This document shows positions 11,041 to 25,045 of a DNA stretch of 64,000 nucleotides, in pieces. Positions within the stretch are counted from its first letter, which is position 1. Each line of letters starts with the position of its first letter. The position numbers and the translations under genes were made by a program. The DNA comes from Athripsodes cinereus (lineage: Eukaryota; Arthropoda; Insecta; Trichoptera; Leptoceridae): positions 11,470,001 through 11,534,000 of the forward strand of contig OX388322.1 in the NCBI GenBank assembly GCA_947579605.1, given 5' to 3'. The notes beneath the pieces are model-generated. The model had not been told where the DNA came from. It searched no databases and saw nothing but the letters and a program-made list of their open reading frames with translations.

Positions 11041-11885
11041 TAAATAAATAGGTATATAATGGGGAGACCTGTTATACATACAGGGAGTCTTCTCACTCAA
11101 GATAAGTGACATACTTGATCGCTAAATTAAAGCTGTTAATTATCTTCTAATTATGTTTTACGAATACTGTACGTGTACATGCTTTTACAGACACCAAAAT
11201 CATAAAAAGTAAATAAATAGGTATATAATGGGGAGACCTGTTATACATACAGGGAGTCTTCTCACTCAAGATAAGTGACATACTTGATCGCTAAATTAAA
11301 GCTGTTAATTATCTTCTAATTATGTTTTACGAATACTGTACGTGTACATGCTTTTACAGACACCAAAATCATAAAAAGTAAATAAATAGGTATATAATGG
11401 GGAGACCTGTTATACATACAGGGAGTCTTCTCACTCAAGATAAGTGACATACTTGATCGCTAAATTAAAGCTGTTAATTATCTTCTAATTATGTTTTACG
11501 AATACTGTACGTGTACATGCTTTTACAGACACCAAAATCATAAAAAGTAAATAAATAGGTATATAATGGGGAGACCTGTTATACATACAGGGAGTCTTCT
11601 CACTCAAGATAAGTGACATACTTGATCGCTAAATTAAAGCTGTTAATTATCTTCTAATTATGTTTTACGAATACTGTACGTGTACATGCTTTTACAGACA
11701 CCAAAATCATAAAAAGTAAATAAATAGGTATATAATGGGGAGACCTGTTATACATACAGGGAGTCTTCTCACTCAAGATAAGTGACATACTTGATCGCTA
11801 AATTAAAGCTGTTAATTATCTTCTAATTATGTTTTACGAATACTGTACATGTACATGCTTTTACAGACACCAAAATCATAAAAAG
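11041..11885. repeat. Satellite-like tandem array, 5 x 169 bp
   Basis: Five consecutive units of exactly 169 bp start at 11041, 11210, 11379, 11548 and 11717. Each begins TAAATAAATAGGTATATAAT and contains GGGGAGACCTGTTATACATA, GATAAGTGACATACTTGATC and TACGTGTACATGCTTTTACA. By eye the units are identical except for one base in the last unit (TACATG for TACGTG). A monomer close to nucleosome length and almost no divergence suggest recent unequal exchange or rolling-circle amplification. There is no reading frame shared across units. Confidence 0.95.
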
Positions 11886-12724
11886 ACCTATTCTTTGCCG
11901 GGAATTTCACGTAGCAAATTGAATGACAACTATGCACTTTGGAATATTATGTATGTTATTACTGTCTAAAGAAACACAAAATAGAAAATGACAACTTTAT
12001 AGCAGAACAATTTGAAAGTTCCAAATGTGAATATCAACGGTGAAACTGTTCATATGAATGTTATTTTTTACACATTAATAATAACTTGTTAGTTATATTT
12101 ATTTATAAGACTAAATGAAATGTAATATTATGTTTACATTTGCATCTATTATTACTTACTCTATGTTTGCATCACTATGTCCAAAACAGTAAATTTTGAG
12201 TTAGCATAATTCTCATTTTAATACACATACCTAATATAATTTTTTTTTATGAATTTTTATTTTTTTTAGTTTATGTCAAATCTGTAAATGACAGATGAAA
12301 ATAGCGAGTATTATATTTTAAATATTTTAATAAGGATAGTACCTATTTACATGAGTGCCAGAAAAATCAAATTATAGATCGCAAATAAACAGAAATGAAC
12401 ATAACGAATTTCCGTGAGCGACTATTTATACAAATTGTGCGACTTCGCGATACAAACTTAAAGTTTAATGTAAGGATGTAGGACCTGTATTTAGTTTTAT
12501 AAACATGCAATTTCTTATAAAAAAAATAAAATGAAATAGAGCATTAAAATGAATACCACTTAAAATATATAGGTAGGTAAATTTAAAAATAAAAAGTGTA
12601 TTGATGGATTACTCTCGGTATTTTCTGTCATTCGATCGATAGGTATAGGTGTAAAATCGCTCAGTCAGTATTTTTCGTCGCTTATTTAGTATTTTCAGTC
12701 CCTCACCTACATAATATAACTGAA
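11886..12724. other. AT-rich DNA without recognised genes
   Basis: No supported feature is seen in this interval. Confidence 0.35.
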
Positions 12725-12848
12725 GCTCAATTTCAGCAGTTAGGTTTCACGGCACAAGCTTTTAGCTTAGTGTGAAAGGTGTATAAAGTTGTATTTGGGT
12801 TTATAACAAACCCAGATATATCTTTTTTAAAAAAAAAAAAAAAAAAGG
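12725..12848 (+). mobile_element. SINE 3' half (TTGGGTTTATA tail family)
   Basis: The block reads GTGTGAAAGGTGTATAAAGT, then TGTATTTGGGTTTATAACAA and ACCCAGATATATC, and ends in a 3' A-run. The same tail occurs at 31218-31297 and 42455-42560 (both minus), where the latter is joined to a tRNA-like head. This copy is 5' truncated. Confidence 0.7.
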
Positions 12849-12875
12849 TCATCAATTTTTTGTTACTCGATATGT

Positions 12876-13412
12876 GGTGTTCTCACTTTGGCGAATATCG
12901 CCAGGCACCAAAATATCGCCAGCCATTTGAACCGTGTGAACAAAATGACAGCTAGTCTGAAACGATAAAAACCAGTAGAAACGATATCGTCTCGAGTTGA
13001 CCACCTTCCAACTTTTTTCGGCCGATTGAACGATTCGCGCATGCGCAGATGTGCGCGGCGTTTGTATCTATGGTAAAAACTTTATAACCTATAATTTTTT
13101 TTAATGTTTCCCGCTTCGTGACAGCTGTTGTCTTTGTTGTTGGTTTGTGGCGTTTGTTTCCTTAATTAAAAGTCGCCTTATAACCTCTACTATACCATTT
13201 TCAACTAAAAATAAACACTTCGCGATCTCCATCTCGACGTCCGCCATTTTGAAAACAGTGTCAAAATCAAAGCGCATCTGACAGATCGTTTCTATATCGG
13301 TGGACTGTGTGAACACGTGTGACGATCAATGGATGTCCGGCGAATTTTGTTTTTTCGCTTGGCGATATATTTTGAACTTCGCCTGACGATATTCGCCAAA
13401 TGTGAACATCCC
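12876..13412. mobile_element. PIF/Harbinger-like non-autonomous TIR element
   Basis: The left end GGTGTTCTCACTTTGGCGAA and the right end, read inversely, GGGATGTTCACATTTGGCGA share TGTTC..(C)AC.TTTGGCGAATATCG.CAGG over more than 25 positions with one indel. The 537-bp body is GC-richer than its surroundings and holds the start of a transposase-like frame (13101-13247). TIRs with GTTCACA..TGGCGA are frequent in animal PIF/Harbinger elements. A clean 3-bp TSD was not found. Confidence 0.6.
13101..13247 (-). pseudogene. Residual N-terminus of a PIF/Harbinger-like transposase
   Basis: From the ATG at 13247 the minus strand encodes 48 residues beginning MADVEMEIAKCLFLVENGIV and ending at TAA. Insect Harbinger-type nucleases often begin with an acidic MxDxExEIAxCxxL segment followed by basic residues and a trimer motif before the DDE domain. 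Only this short start is present, inside the TIRs of a 537-bp element, so it looks like an internal-deletion derivative that kept the first coding bases. The open frame continues upstream to 13316, but residues before MADVEM look non-coding. The resemblance is from memory of the family; the catalytic domain is absent. Confidence 0.4.
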
Positions 13413-16400
13413 ATTAAACATTGTTAGTCGATATTTGACGTTTGTTTTTTCCGCTTTAATATTTCCCTCAGTGCATATTCAAATATGTTTACTAAATATT
13501 TCGCTAATTTATACTTGTAAGCCAGCCACTCCCATATAAAACTCTTCAATGGCTAATTTTGGAAACTCGTCTTCTAAGTATAAGTTTTTACATAATAAAT
13601 TAAATTGACGTAGATGTTAACATTTTATTATATTTTACATGAGATCTGTAAATTAATAATTAAACAAAATATATGAATAAAGAATATTGAATGTTGAAAG
13701 ATCTAAATGGTGAAGATATGTCATTGAACTTACTACATTGACATGTTAAAGACAGAAAAGAATAAACAGCACTTCTTATATAAAAATGAGTAAGTATAAG
13801 GATTATTTTCTATTGTTTAAATTGGTACGTAAAAAATTAATAAGATATAAATTTTTGACTTATTTCACACAATTTCAAAGATTGTTACAGTTTGTTATTG
13901 TGATTTTAACTACGTATATAAAAATTTGTATATATAAAAATATATACAAGTTTGAAAGCACAGAAATTGTATGAAATCGTATAAAACTTGATTTCAAGAG
14001 TGGAAAAATATTAAGTTGTAACATAAATATACAACTTTCAAAAATTTCAAGTCATGTGATAAGCATGACACAGAGGAATTGGGAATGTTACCTAGGTTTA
14101 AAGAGTTTACTCTTAACCAAACCTAAAGTCGATTCATAAGCGTCGAAACTCTGTGTTGTGCACTCCATAAGGAAGTTCACATATGTATGTGTAACGTATA
14201 CAACATACCTACCTAGTTAATACCTATTCAAATAGGTTGACTATGGATGAGTGTGATCAGTTGGAATGATTAATCTGTAGTAGTTCAAATATGTTTAATT
14301 TAATAATTATTTTTATATTGGTGCCTTATGTTGTTTTAAATTCGATTTTATGTATAACAGAGACTTAAAAATAACGAATCGCTTTCAAAATGACACAAAA
14401 CCCTAATTATTATTATATATATTAAAATTATATATACCTAAGTACCTATGAATGACTTATTATCAAATTTTCCCCACATATAAATATTTCATAATATGCA
14501 CAATAAGATTTTTATAATTATTTTTTATCTATCTTTAGTCGTCTGCTCACTTCAACTTACATATTATATCTACATAACATACGTAGGTAATTATTCATGT
14601 TAGTATCGATTACATACAAAGTGATAGATACATACCATTTTGTACTAAGCCAGTAGAAGGCACAGAATGTTTGGAATGACGTAAGACATCCGTTCAATCA
14701 GTTGTGGCACATTGTAATATCATTAATAATATTGATTGCTGATATATGTACATGTGTTTCTACCTACTATACAATGCAAAGAAGTCTGTAACTACAGGTA
14801 ATATAGACATACACTACAACCCTCAGTAAAAATTAAATGTACACCATCTCCATATTTTTTTTCACACGATGTCTCAATCAAATCATCACAAGCTAGTTGT
14901 GTTTCAATTTTGTTATCATCGACTTGTAATAATTCAACCAATTTACAAGATATGTACATACTTATTAATACGTACATAATATTTAGTGTAACCGGTTTGT
15001 ATAGAGATAATCATAATGATAATAATATAATATTATAAGATGTGCATGAGAGAGATCACAGGGCTGGAAGATGCATCAGATAATCCGAATATTCAAATAA
15101 TATTTGAGTATATGTATTATATTATGATATAATGTTTAAACATAAATAAACCTGATTAAATCTAAGCCCATCGTATGTTCTAAAAATATAATGCATTTAT
15201 TAAAAATAAAACAATCTATTTTAGTTGTATGTATCTCTACTAATATCAACAAGACACGTTGCAAATTCAACAGAATGATCAAAGGAATCAAAAATGTTGA
15301 AGATATACGATATTCTTTGATAACCAATAAAGATATTGAAAAACGAAACGTCTTTTATAAGAAACGTGTTTTATTGAAGAAACGAAAAATTTTGAATTCA
15401 TAGAATATATTTTGTTGTCAATCATCCTTTTTGTTTTAGTAATATGATGATGGTATACGTTAAAATAAAGAGAATAATCTAATTAGCTTTGTTCACTATT
15501 TAAAGAAATTGGACGATACATTACAGGGTCATAAGTTTTATAAATATCTGTCAGCCCTTACTGTAGTTATACTACCACGGGGAGTTGTAGACTGGAACAA
15601 CTTGAATTAAAAGTGCTCATGTCAATTTTGATGAACGCTTTACGTGTACATACTTGATACACCACACATCGCTGTGTTAGAATATTTACCGCAATTGTAC
15701 AAGTGGTAATTTTGTTACAAGTATTGAATACTTTACAGAATTCATGATTTGCTTATTATTAGATGCATTGCACAAAATCAATTGAGATTAAGTACCTATA
15801 TAGTATATAACGAATATACCGATTATTAGATAACGACATCGGAATGCCGTGAAAAGATGTAGGTTCCAAAAACCGCTCCGAACGAAAAAGCCTTTTTTCC
15901 AACTTACATGGCTTTTGAAAGGGTGATTCATAAGAAAGAAAAAATAGAATTTTGTTAAATTTTATACCAAAAATATTTCTGGTTTATTTAATAATGTTTA
16001 ATTTTTGACAATTTTCTCTAAAAAATATGTGTCAGTATGGTTGGCGGGTTTCGTGCTTTAAATGTCTTCTTGTTGGTGAAATCTGCATTGAGCGTGGAAT
16101 TCTTATGTCTATGTATCATCTCATAAGCTTACTTTTATTCAAATTTTATCGAACATAATTTGGATAGTCATGAATAAAATAAGAAAAAATTGAAATGTGA
16201 TCATTGTTTTATAACGTATAATATTCTTCCACAATTCAAAGAATGCATTGGAAAATGTGTAGATATAGCTAATTCATCAATATTCAGATATTTTAACAGT
16301 AAACTTGACATTCTCAGCCAAACACAGATGGCATGAGACGGTTCTGAAGACTCGCACACATATCGTAAGTAAAACAGTGCCTATTCAAACATTTGCATTT

Positions 16401-17220
16401 TGATACTTTGGAATGACATTAGTTAAATTCATTCCGTACCGAAATTCCAGTTTAGTACTGATTGAATTTTTGTCGAAATATGATTAAATATTGAATTTAC
16501 ACGAAGTGAACATAAATTTTAAATAATTCCAGATATTTTATTAATTTGGCATTTAAATGTTTATTTCATACACATTGTCAAATTCTTTTTTTTAGTATAG
16601 CTTCATTTAGTATCACTATAATGTGATTTCTTCCATCTAACCATGATGCCATTCCAATAGTATTCAGTACATTATGATTTCAATATTGTGCTTGATGATT
16701 AAGTGTATATTTGATGATTGATTGTGACTTACCAAATAACTTTATATTCAATACCTTGAGGTACACTGAAGTAATAATAATACATCCAGCTTACCTGAAA
16801 ACAAAATAGAAACATAAAATTAACAATAGTGTTTCTAATAGTGTAATATGTAAATATAATATTTCATCACTGTGTTTAAATATGATGATAATATCATATG
16901 ACACTCATTCAATATTATATACTATTATGATAGATATACAAATTGTACCTAGATCTATTTAGTTTAGTTACGCCCTATGTTAATCAACACAACATGCTCT
17001 TACGGTGAATCTTAATATCAAGTTCCACTTTTCTAGATTAATTTTGTCTTTTTCACTCTATATAATTCAAGCTAGTACCCACAACTGTTTTACACCAAAA
17101 TGTAAGAGATAGATGCATGTCCCTCATAGACACCTACTATAGCCCTTATCGATGCGCATTATTACTATTTTATTAATTGTTATCAAAATTAGATATTGAG
17201 GAATCTATTTTGGATAATTT
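13413..17220. other. AT-rich DNA without recognised genes
   Basis: Open frames near 13786, 14792 and 15191 are short, AT-driven and match nothing I recognise. No bounded element was found. Confidence 0.35.
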
Positions 17221-17350
17221 TGGGTTAGTTGGAAGAGATCGCGCCTTTGCGATAAACTCGCCCTCTGTATATTGATTGTATTTAATTTGAATGTATACCT
17301 TTTATGTAATTGTTTTTTATCAATGTACAGTAAAGAATGAATAAATAAAT
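17221..17350 (+). repeat. LINE-tail/SINE-like repeat (GGAAGAGATCGC family), plus orientation
   Basis: It reads GGGTTAGTTGGAAGAGATCG, then CGATAAACTCGCCCTCTGTA, and ends GTACAGTAAAGAATGAATAA with an AAATAAAT tail. Three more copies lie at 41884 (degenerate), 58355 and 58730, all minus. It resembles a widespread repeat I remember from lepidopteran genomes (GGAAGAGATCGC...GCGATAAG), probably a LINE-derived 3' end. Confidence 0.7.
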
Positions 17351-20300
17351 AATATTTCATTATCATAATACATATTAGGATACATACCTATATTATGTAA
17401 GTGATGGTAGATGCTATTGAGGGTCACAATCTGCTCTTTACATTTCGGTGTAAAATGAGTGTGATAGATTGAAATTAACAGAATAAAAAAGACAAAATAA
17501 AACTAGTTCAGGTGGGCTTCATAATAAGAGCCCACCATTAGGGCACATTGAAATATCGGACTTAAATCCGACGCAAAATAATACTATAGTTATAAGATAC
17601 TTTTAGTTAGAATATCATAAGATGATAATATGATCACAGGTATGTAGTTACTTAGTTATACGAGGTGTTATTGTGATTGTGTTGTTATATTGCGTTCTCC
17701 GTGTTACGTTATTCTACTCGTATCTATGAGACAAACCGCTCAGACAAGTTTTAGGATAATACATACGACGAACCTGTATTTATTTACTACATCACATTGT
17801 AGCATGAAACTCTCATATACAAAATGCTGAGATTCTCATAACAAATTTTACTCCTACGTACAAAATTGAAATGGTGACTGCATATAATTATAACCAAAAC
17901 ACTGTTGAAAACGAAAACTCTATACTGGACGTATTGCTTAGAATAACGAATAAATGGCAGTCCCCCAACTTCTGAAATATCCAGACATAAGAGGGAGCCT
18001 TCATTATATAGAAAAGAATTGCTTTTAGATTAAGATTTATATTCATCCTAATCCTAAAACGAAGGCTCCTGAGGTTCGGATATAAAGAACGTTTTTTTTC
18101 AGGTCTCTTTCTTTCAATAAATTAATAAACGATTTTGGTAGATACTAACGCAACTGTCAGAGCACTATCAATGATATTTTACCGCTTTGTCAATCACATT
18201 ACAACTCCCAAATATAAGCATTTTTTCAGGACCTAAGTGAAATTGCATTTTCATACCGCACTTCATACTAATAGAATGGATACGTACAAAAAAGTAAGGA
18301 AAGAATAATAATCTTTGCACTTTTCTCAAAAAATTTACATAGTTTTTTCATTACTCTCTGCTTGACACAATTTGTCCTCGTTATTCATAAATTCTCATAA
18401 ATATCCGTTAAATACATCCATAACGTGGACCGTTATCGTGAAAACATATAATGAAATTTAATATTTAGGTACATAGTATGTTAGTGTTTATTTGCTTATA
18501 TCATTTTGAGTTTATAAAAACATTCAACAGTTTTTTACAAGAGTGCAGACAAGAAGGAAAATTATTTGAATATATGACCGTAAAGTAGGTGACATAAAGA
18601 GAAAGTAGATAATAGTATAGTTAAAATTATGAGAGAGACATGTTGTTACTGACGAAGGGATTTTAATTTTAGCCTTAACGTTATTTAAGTCGTAATTAAT
18701 TTGATATTTTAAAAATTATTATGACATGACTTACTAAAGTCGTTAGTTCAAAACTAGAAAAAAATATTATGTTGAAATCTTTTATGTCGCAATAAATTTC
18801 CAAGAAGGGACATTGAACTTGAACTGTGACAAAAAATTAATACTTTGGCTGTCATAGGTGAACCACCAAGTAGGTAACAAACTAAATAAATGCCTATATT
18901 ATCGATAGTACTAATCTACCAATAACAGTAACACAAGTGTAGTATCCAACAGAATAACCTGTTATAAGTATCAAAATGTCACAACAGCAACGTACATCTC
19001 AAGAGACAACAACTCTCAAATGGTAATGAGATGAAGAACCGATTATGGAGGTATTGATGATATCTATACAGTCCCTTTTGTATTTGTTCTTCAATGCGAA
19101 GTATATGTAGGCTAATTTATTAGAGCTATTTTTCAAAAAAAGCAATAAATTTGCAATAAGATATTTATGAGACAATCAAAATATAGAACTCAGCGACGAG
19201 GCATGCACCCATCCTGAATATCTATTTATTGGCATGAAAAGAAAGAAGTTAGTCGTCGCTGACTACGCCACCTGTGTAGTAGTAATACGATAAATCCAAG
19301 ACGATAATAATAAATATTGAGAGAGATATGTTGTCACTGACGAAGGGATAACACATTTATGGCTGTAAAGGTACAATTTATTTATTTATTTATTTATTTA
19401 TTTATTTTACAACACACGGCGTGAGCCTTTTACATGTTAATGTTAATCAAGCAGTATAACAAACAACAAACACAAACAGATACAATAGTCAAGAATACAT
19501 TATTACATAGATTGGAAGTGAAAAATTAATGAAGCAACAGTCAATAATAAAAAAAGGACAAAGCAAAACATAAGAAGTCAATAGGAAACAAAATGTCAAC
19601 GATGAAAAAAATTGCATTAATTATATCAATTCAAACAAGCATGAATATGTCAAAATAATAAAAAAAAAAAATCCGATCAGAAAGATAATAAGTTGATAAT
19701 ATGCAATTAGGATGATTAGAATGTCAATAAATACAGTACAAAACAAATTATATTAATTAGATTATTAAAAAATAGAATGGTTTGGTATATTTGGTATAAA
19801 AACAAAGAAAAATGAAGTTTTTGAAAAAATTATTGATCATGTCTTATAAGATGTATATGTTAGCATATTATTTATTGTGAATAAATAAATAAATAATATG
19901 AATATAGTTTCCAAATACAGGTAGGTGTATTGATGTAATAGCACTCTTTACAGCGCCTTGCACGTCTACGAAAATTATGTCGATTGTAACACTCGAAATA
20001 AGGCAAATTGAAAAATAACTCTAACAATTAATTATTTTGTTCCGTAGAAATGCGCATGAATAACGATCTACTAAATCAAGCAAATGCAAATCAATACACA
20101 TCATAAACATTTAAAATAAGATTTTTCATTCAAAACCATATTTAAAACTTGTCCACATAATATTATTATTCTGTTTGGAGTATTATTATAAAGTGTGGAA
20201 AACCTTAGCTCGATATTTTCTGAGACATCATAATTATATCTAACTGCATTGAGTAGGTTTACTTACACTTTAAAGGAGGTATATACATACATACATACAC

Positions 20301-23300
20301 CACACAATTACACCTATATCTTCTACGGTTAAACAGAACGACGCACTCATAACAATATGAGTACATATTGTTTTGTATAATAATATAACCTTATCTCGGT
20401 GGTATGTAGAACCTATAATATTATATTTAAATGTAAACACTTGGTTAGATCTTATAGGTACTTATCTGAAATACATACAATATTATTACAGGTACTCGAC
20501 CTCAACAACCGAATTACAGCATTACTTCGCCTTTTCAACAATAGTCAGCCATTCTAATGTTTGCTACTTAACCCATTTAAAATATAATAACAAATAACAA
20601 TAAAGTCTTAGGTAAACAATGTGACACCACTTCAAATAGAGATTATCCATTATCACCTTATTACGAGGTGTTGTAGATTAACCGAAAATAAATAAAAGTA
20701 GGTGCCTATCGAAATAATCATATACACCAAAAAATAACTAAAACTAAAAAGGGGAGTGTTGAAATAGGTTAAGATCATAGATAGTTGCTCTTTGGTTAAG
20801 ACATAGATATAGTAGTAATAAGAGTGGATACAACAATACTGCAACAATACTAGGCTCAATGTAGGTATGTATTGATATGGTAACGGAACGGAACCGATAG
20901 TCTTCTGTTTTGGGAATGACATGAAACGTCAGTCGGAATTACTGAAACAAGTGTTTTATTCTCCTATTTGATTCATTAACGAGAGAGACGTCTTTCTTCT
21001 TGTTACGACATTGGCAATCCTCGGAATCACTCATTACTATTTTATGAAATTAATTCATTAAATTGCTGTTCTCTCATGTTTTGGATACAATAAATATTAA
21101 ATATTCAGTCCTGGTAAGGTTTAGTAAATATCTTTTTGATGTTCTATTGTTTAGGTGAGTTTGGTACATGATAAAGATTGGTGATAATGTGTCATAGAAT
21201 TTATGTGTGGATTAAGACGACATATTTTTATCAAATTTTAACTGTCAACATGAACAACACTACGTCATTACTTCTTGTAGCAAATAAAAAAAAACTATAA
21301 TCAATAAATAACAGCATTGTAAATCTTTTTTTTTTAATATTAGGAAGATAACTCTTACTGTGGGAATGTCTGTATGTAAGTCTTATGAGAATAGGAATAC
21401 CCTTATGAGAAGATAATGAAACTTGTTAAGTGCTAAATTCCATGATTTTTACTTTCATGGCAGTTTTTTTAGTTGAAGCTCTTGTTTAAAGTATTCATAT
21501 AACGAGTTCATTATGTTAGCCAAGGCGTAGGTAATCACTTTGTCAAATATTTGTTATAGAAACAAAGGCTCTAATCATAGGATATCAACTAAGTCAATAG
21601 TGATAACATTTTACAACGATAATACCATAGCATAATATACCTAACATTAGTTTAGTGTAATATCTTACATTCATACTAAACACAAAGAATTCTCCATTAT
21701 CTAGTCTTGGATGACGCAATCAAAACAACTTTATAAGCCAACAATGGATGATTCTACATAATACAGTATACATCTGATATTTCAATGTGTATTTTTTATT
21801 CACATTATTTGAATTCGCTAGTGTGTAAGACTGCGGACGTGACGAAAATTACAAACATCCAAATCCTTTATATTATCTACAGTCAAATGTCTGACAAAAT
21901 ATCTATAAATGTTCGTATGCACGTATGTCTGCTTGTGTGATGCAGTTAGTTATTGAAGATAAATATTCAAATGTTTAATTTTTCTTCGAAACCAATTATA
22001 TACGCTATGAAACTCGTATCACGACTGATTCTATTCTTACATTTTTCTCATCTGTCATTGTGGATTGCTAAAAAAGTTTGAGTACAAACGAGCAGGTTTG
22101 ATTTTTTTGTAGATACAGGAAATAATTCTAACAAGAAGCCTATAACATTGTTGTTATTTAATATTTATATTTTTATACTTGTATTCTTAGCAATGAGACA
22201 AACCGTAAATCTCTTTTTAATCTGTATGTTTTTTTTTTATTCAAGGCAAGTTCTGTTATTGAAGTTATTATTGATCACCCCCATCAATGAAAAATGATTA
22301 TTTTTGGAAAGATTGTAGGATACGTACTAACGATTTTCAGGCTGTATAATCGCTTTATAATCGCAGTCTAATGGCTAGAATGAACCCACCCCTGAAGATG
22401 TCTGTGGTGAGGTGGGGAAATATATATAAACTGTAGACACAATGTATACATAAGAATTATTTGCAAATCATAATAATGTGCAAGTAATTTTGTTAGAGTA
22501 AATTAAACTAGTACATTTAGTAATAAAACACATTAGGCGACATAACATAAACAAATCAATAAAACTGCAGCACATAACTTTGACTGACCACAACACGGTA
22601 TAACACTATTCTAAATGTCGCATTTCGATTACTTTAATATTGTTTCTGTTATATTCATCTTTTGATACTTTTTCAATCTGGCATTTCGCCCACGACAAAA
22701 CAACCACTCTGCATCTTTATCCTGCTAAAGCTTAAAATTATTATTATTCGTCGAGAAATAATATTCGACGACCTTGAATTTTATGTTCACCACAATCGAT
22801 CCTTTGTTTATAATATACTCGATGAAAATTATATATTACCTACGTATCTATTCTGTAGGTACAATGTAAATATAATATTATGTAGAAGCACAATGTGTAG
22901 ATTTGTGATATCATTTGTTAAGGCTAGCTCGGTCATAAAATTAATGTCTAAGTCGCAAAAAATAGCCGGTTCGGTGTTCTCCTATTAAATTCAACAATAT
23001 ATATTGTAAGATAGTATCAAATCAGATTACTTGAAATGCTAGCATGAAATAATCGATGAAACTAATGGGGTAGTTATCACTCACATTTTAGCAAGGTGCG
23101 TGGATATATCATTAGAAATTCAACTTTTATCTTGATGATCTATATAGAGTAGGTATTAGAAAACTTTATAAAATAATACATCTTAGGTTTTCCTGATCGC
23201 TTGTAAACGAGTGGAGGGCTTTTGTAAGTAGAATAGAACAGATTAAAACATCTTGAATATTTTTTATTTCACAGAGAGGGTGTAAGTAATATTTTAGTGA

Positions 23301-24914
23301 GTGAGTTCGTTTGTCACGTTTGGGAGAATAGAGTAAAATATAGAGAAAAAGTCAATATTATGAATCTAGGAAATAATCTGCAGAACTATTTCGGTGGAAC
23401 TATATAATATATAAGTTATAATGATTTAGGTACTCTTTTACATGAGTAGCATAACTGAATTACCCTATACAGGCATTGACTATCCAATTGCATTTTACTT
23501 GCTATAATTTGTCATATTGTGATTGCGTATAATAATGTTAATACTATAACTACAGTTAAATTAAACTAACACAAACACTATACAATCTAATCCAATTAAA
23601 TATTAACAACATTATTATTGTGTTGACATTGTATAGTGGAAATGTTGTTGAAACAGCTTGATAGTTTATGAAAATGTTAATGGCTATAAAATCGAAATCT
23701 TTGTAATTATTCATTGTAACAGCAGTAAAAATATGTAGTGAATAATAATATACAATACCTACAATAGAAAAATAGTTAAAAACCTAACTAACTACAGATG
23801 TTTTAAAACATTTTCTACTACACCTACATGTTCTCTTGTTATACGTTATCGGTATTAGTGGACTTCATACATATTTATCATACATATTGATTTTATCGAT
23901 CTTTTTTCGTTTTCATTGCAATAGTACCAAACAATTTTAAAGGAAATAACTAGGTATTTTAATATTTCACTTTTAAATTCTCTTGTGGGTTTTGTCTGAT
24001 ATAATGGAATTGCAAGGACACTAACTTATTCTCGATCATGTACTTTCCTTTACTTATGATTATTGATAATATCCAGCAAAATACCTGCTTTTTGCTCCAC
24101 ATTTTTTTCTTTTGGAGTAACCTTGTATTGGGTGAAAAGCAAACAAAAAACAATTACAACTTTGTGAGCGTAGATAAGTATTCAGATTGTATAACTAAAT
24201 TATGACTGTGTTATTTTCCTCAAAGCATTCAACACACCTATAACGAAGAACGTCATAATATTATATGTACATTTATGTATGATTTGCCTAAGTGTATTGT
24301 GTATCTTCGCAATCTCATGCGAAACAACGAGTAAACATAATATATGATGACTAACAACATACATACATCGCTCAAAGTAAATAATTGGTATTATATTATT
24401 ATTATTTAAAAATTATATATTTGTATAATGAAATCCGTTAGAAATGAAATGTAAATAGCGAATGACCAATTGACATTTATTTCAACATGAACATATTTAC
24501 GAATAACGATTTTCTTTCATACATATAAATATAACACTTTAATTAGGTATTCCATTATAACTGACTACCATAGGTAGTTTTTAATCCAATTTTCTGTAGT
24601 TGATACTACGTGTACTAAAATACTCGATACTTGTACACAAATACTCGTTGAATATTTAATTCAATTATAATTCAATAACGTATTTGATTTATTAAAAGTT
24701 TGTATATACTCGAATAATGAATTTATAAAAAATATTACTATTTTTTATAAATAAATATGTAGGTACATACTCATCTTGTTGTTAGAAACGAAACAAATTA
24801 ATTGTAATAGAGGTTGCATACACCTTAGAGAATTTCAGAATGTGAAATGCATTACATGTACCTAGTCGGTTAATTCATCGGCGCGGCGACTCTATTTGTG
24901 AAAGATTAGGTGAT
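17351..24914. other. Long AT-rich stretch without recognised genes
   Basis: Minor features only: an imperfect inverted repeat GGGAGCCTTC/GAAGGCTCCT around 17993-18071; a roughly 29-bp direct repeat (GTT.TTACTGACGAAGGGAT type) at about 18634 and 19321; a (TTTA)n microsatellite at 19375-19412; and a CATA run near 20285. Frames near 20373, 20653, 22662 and 23959 are short and look random. Confidence 0.35.
19375..19412. repeat. (TTTA)n microsatellite
   Basis: About nine TTTA units stand directly before a non-repetitive block beginning TACAACACACGGCGTGAGCC. The arrangement could be the A-rich end of a minus-strand retroposon, but no body was recognised. Confidence 0.7.
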
Positions 24915-25045
24915 AATTGTAGAATTTAAGTTTGAAATAAATCCAAATAACCCTTATTGTAAGCACACTGGTGTCGTAGGAATCGAACACGAGATCTCTC
25001 GATTAAGATTCCGAAACTCTACCACCAGGCTATCGATCATCATAA
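24915..25045 (-). mobile_element. tRNA-derived SINE copy
   Basis: On the minus strand, 25045-24970 reads GATCGATAGCCTGGTGGTAG, then AGTTTCGG, then GATCTCGTGTTCGATTCCTA. This has an A-box-like TAGCCTGGTGG and a B-box GTTCGATTCC with tRNA-like spacing. It is followed by a tail GGGTTATTTGGATTTATTTC that resembles the TTGGGTTTATA tail of the copies at 12725 and 42455. No CCA or clean cloverleaf acceptor stem was seen, so it is a SINE head, not a tRNA gene. Confidence 0.6.

Noticed and set aside
11041..11885. CRISPR-like array
   Set aside because: The units are directly contiguous 169-bp repeats without spacers, in eukaryotic DNA.
14792..14977. 61-codon minus-strand frame with DDNKIETQLACDDLIETSCE
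   Set aside because: It is less AT-driven than most, but no domain, splice context or homologue is recognised.
18634..19349. Direct repeats GTT.TTACTGACGAAGGGAT about 690 bp apart, as LTR or TSD
   Set aside because: The similarity covers only about 29 bases and nothing between them resembles an element.
24970..25040. A genuine tRNA gene
   Set aside because: A and B boxes are present, but no clean acceptor stem, and a SINE tail follows, shared with other copies.
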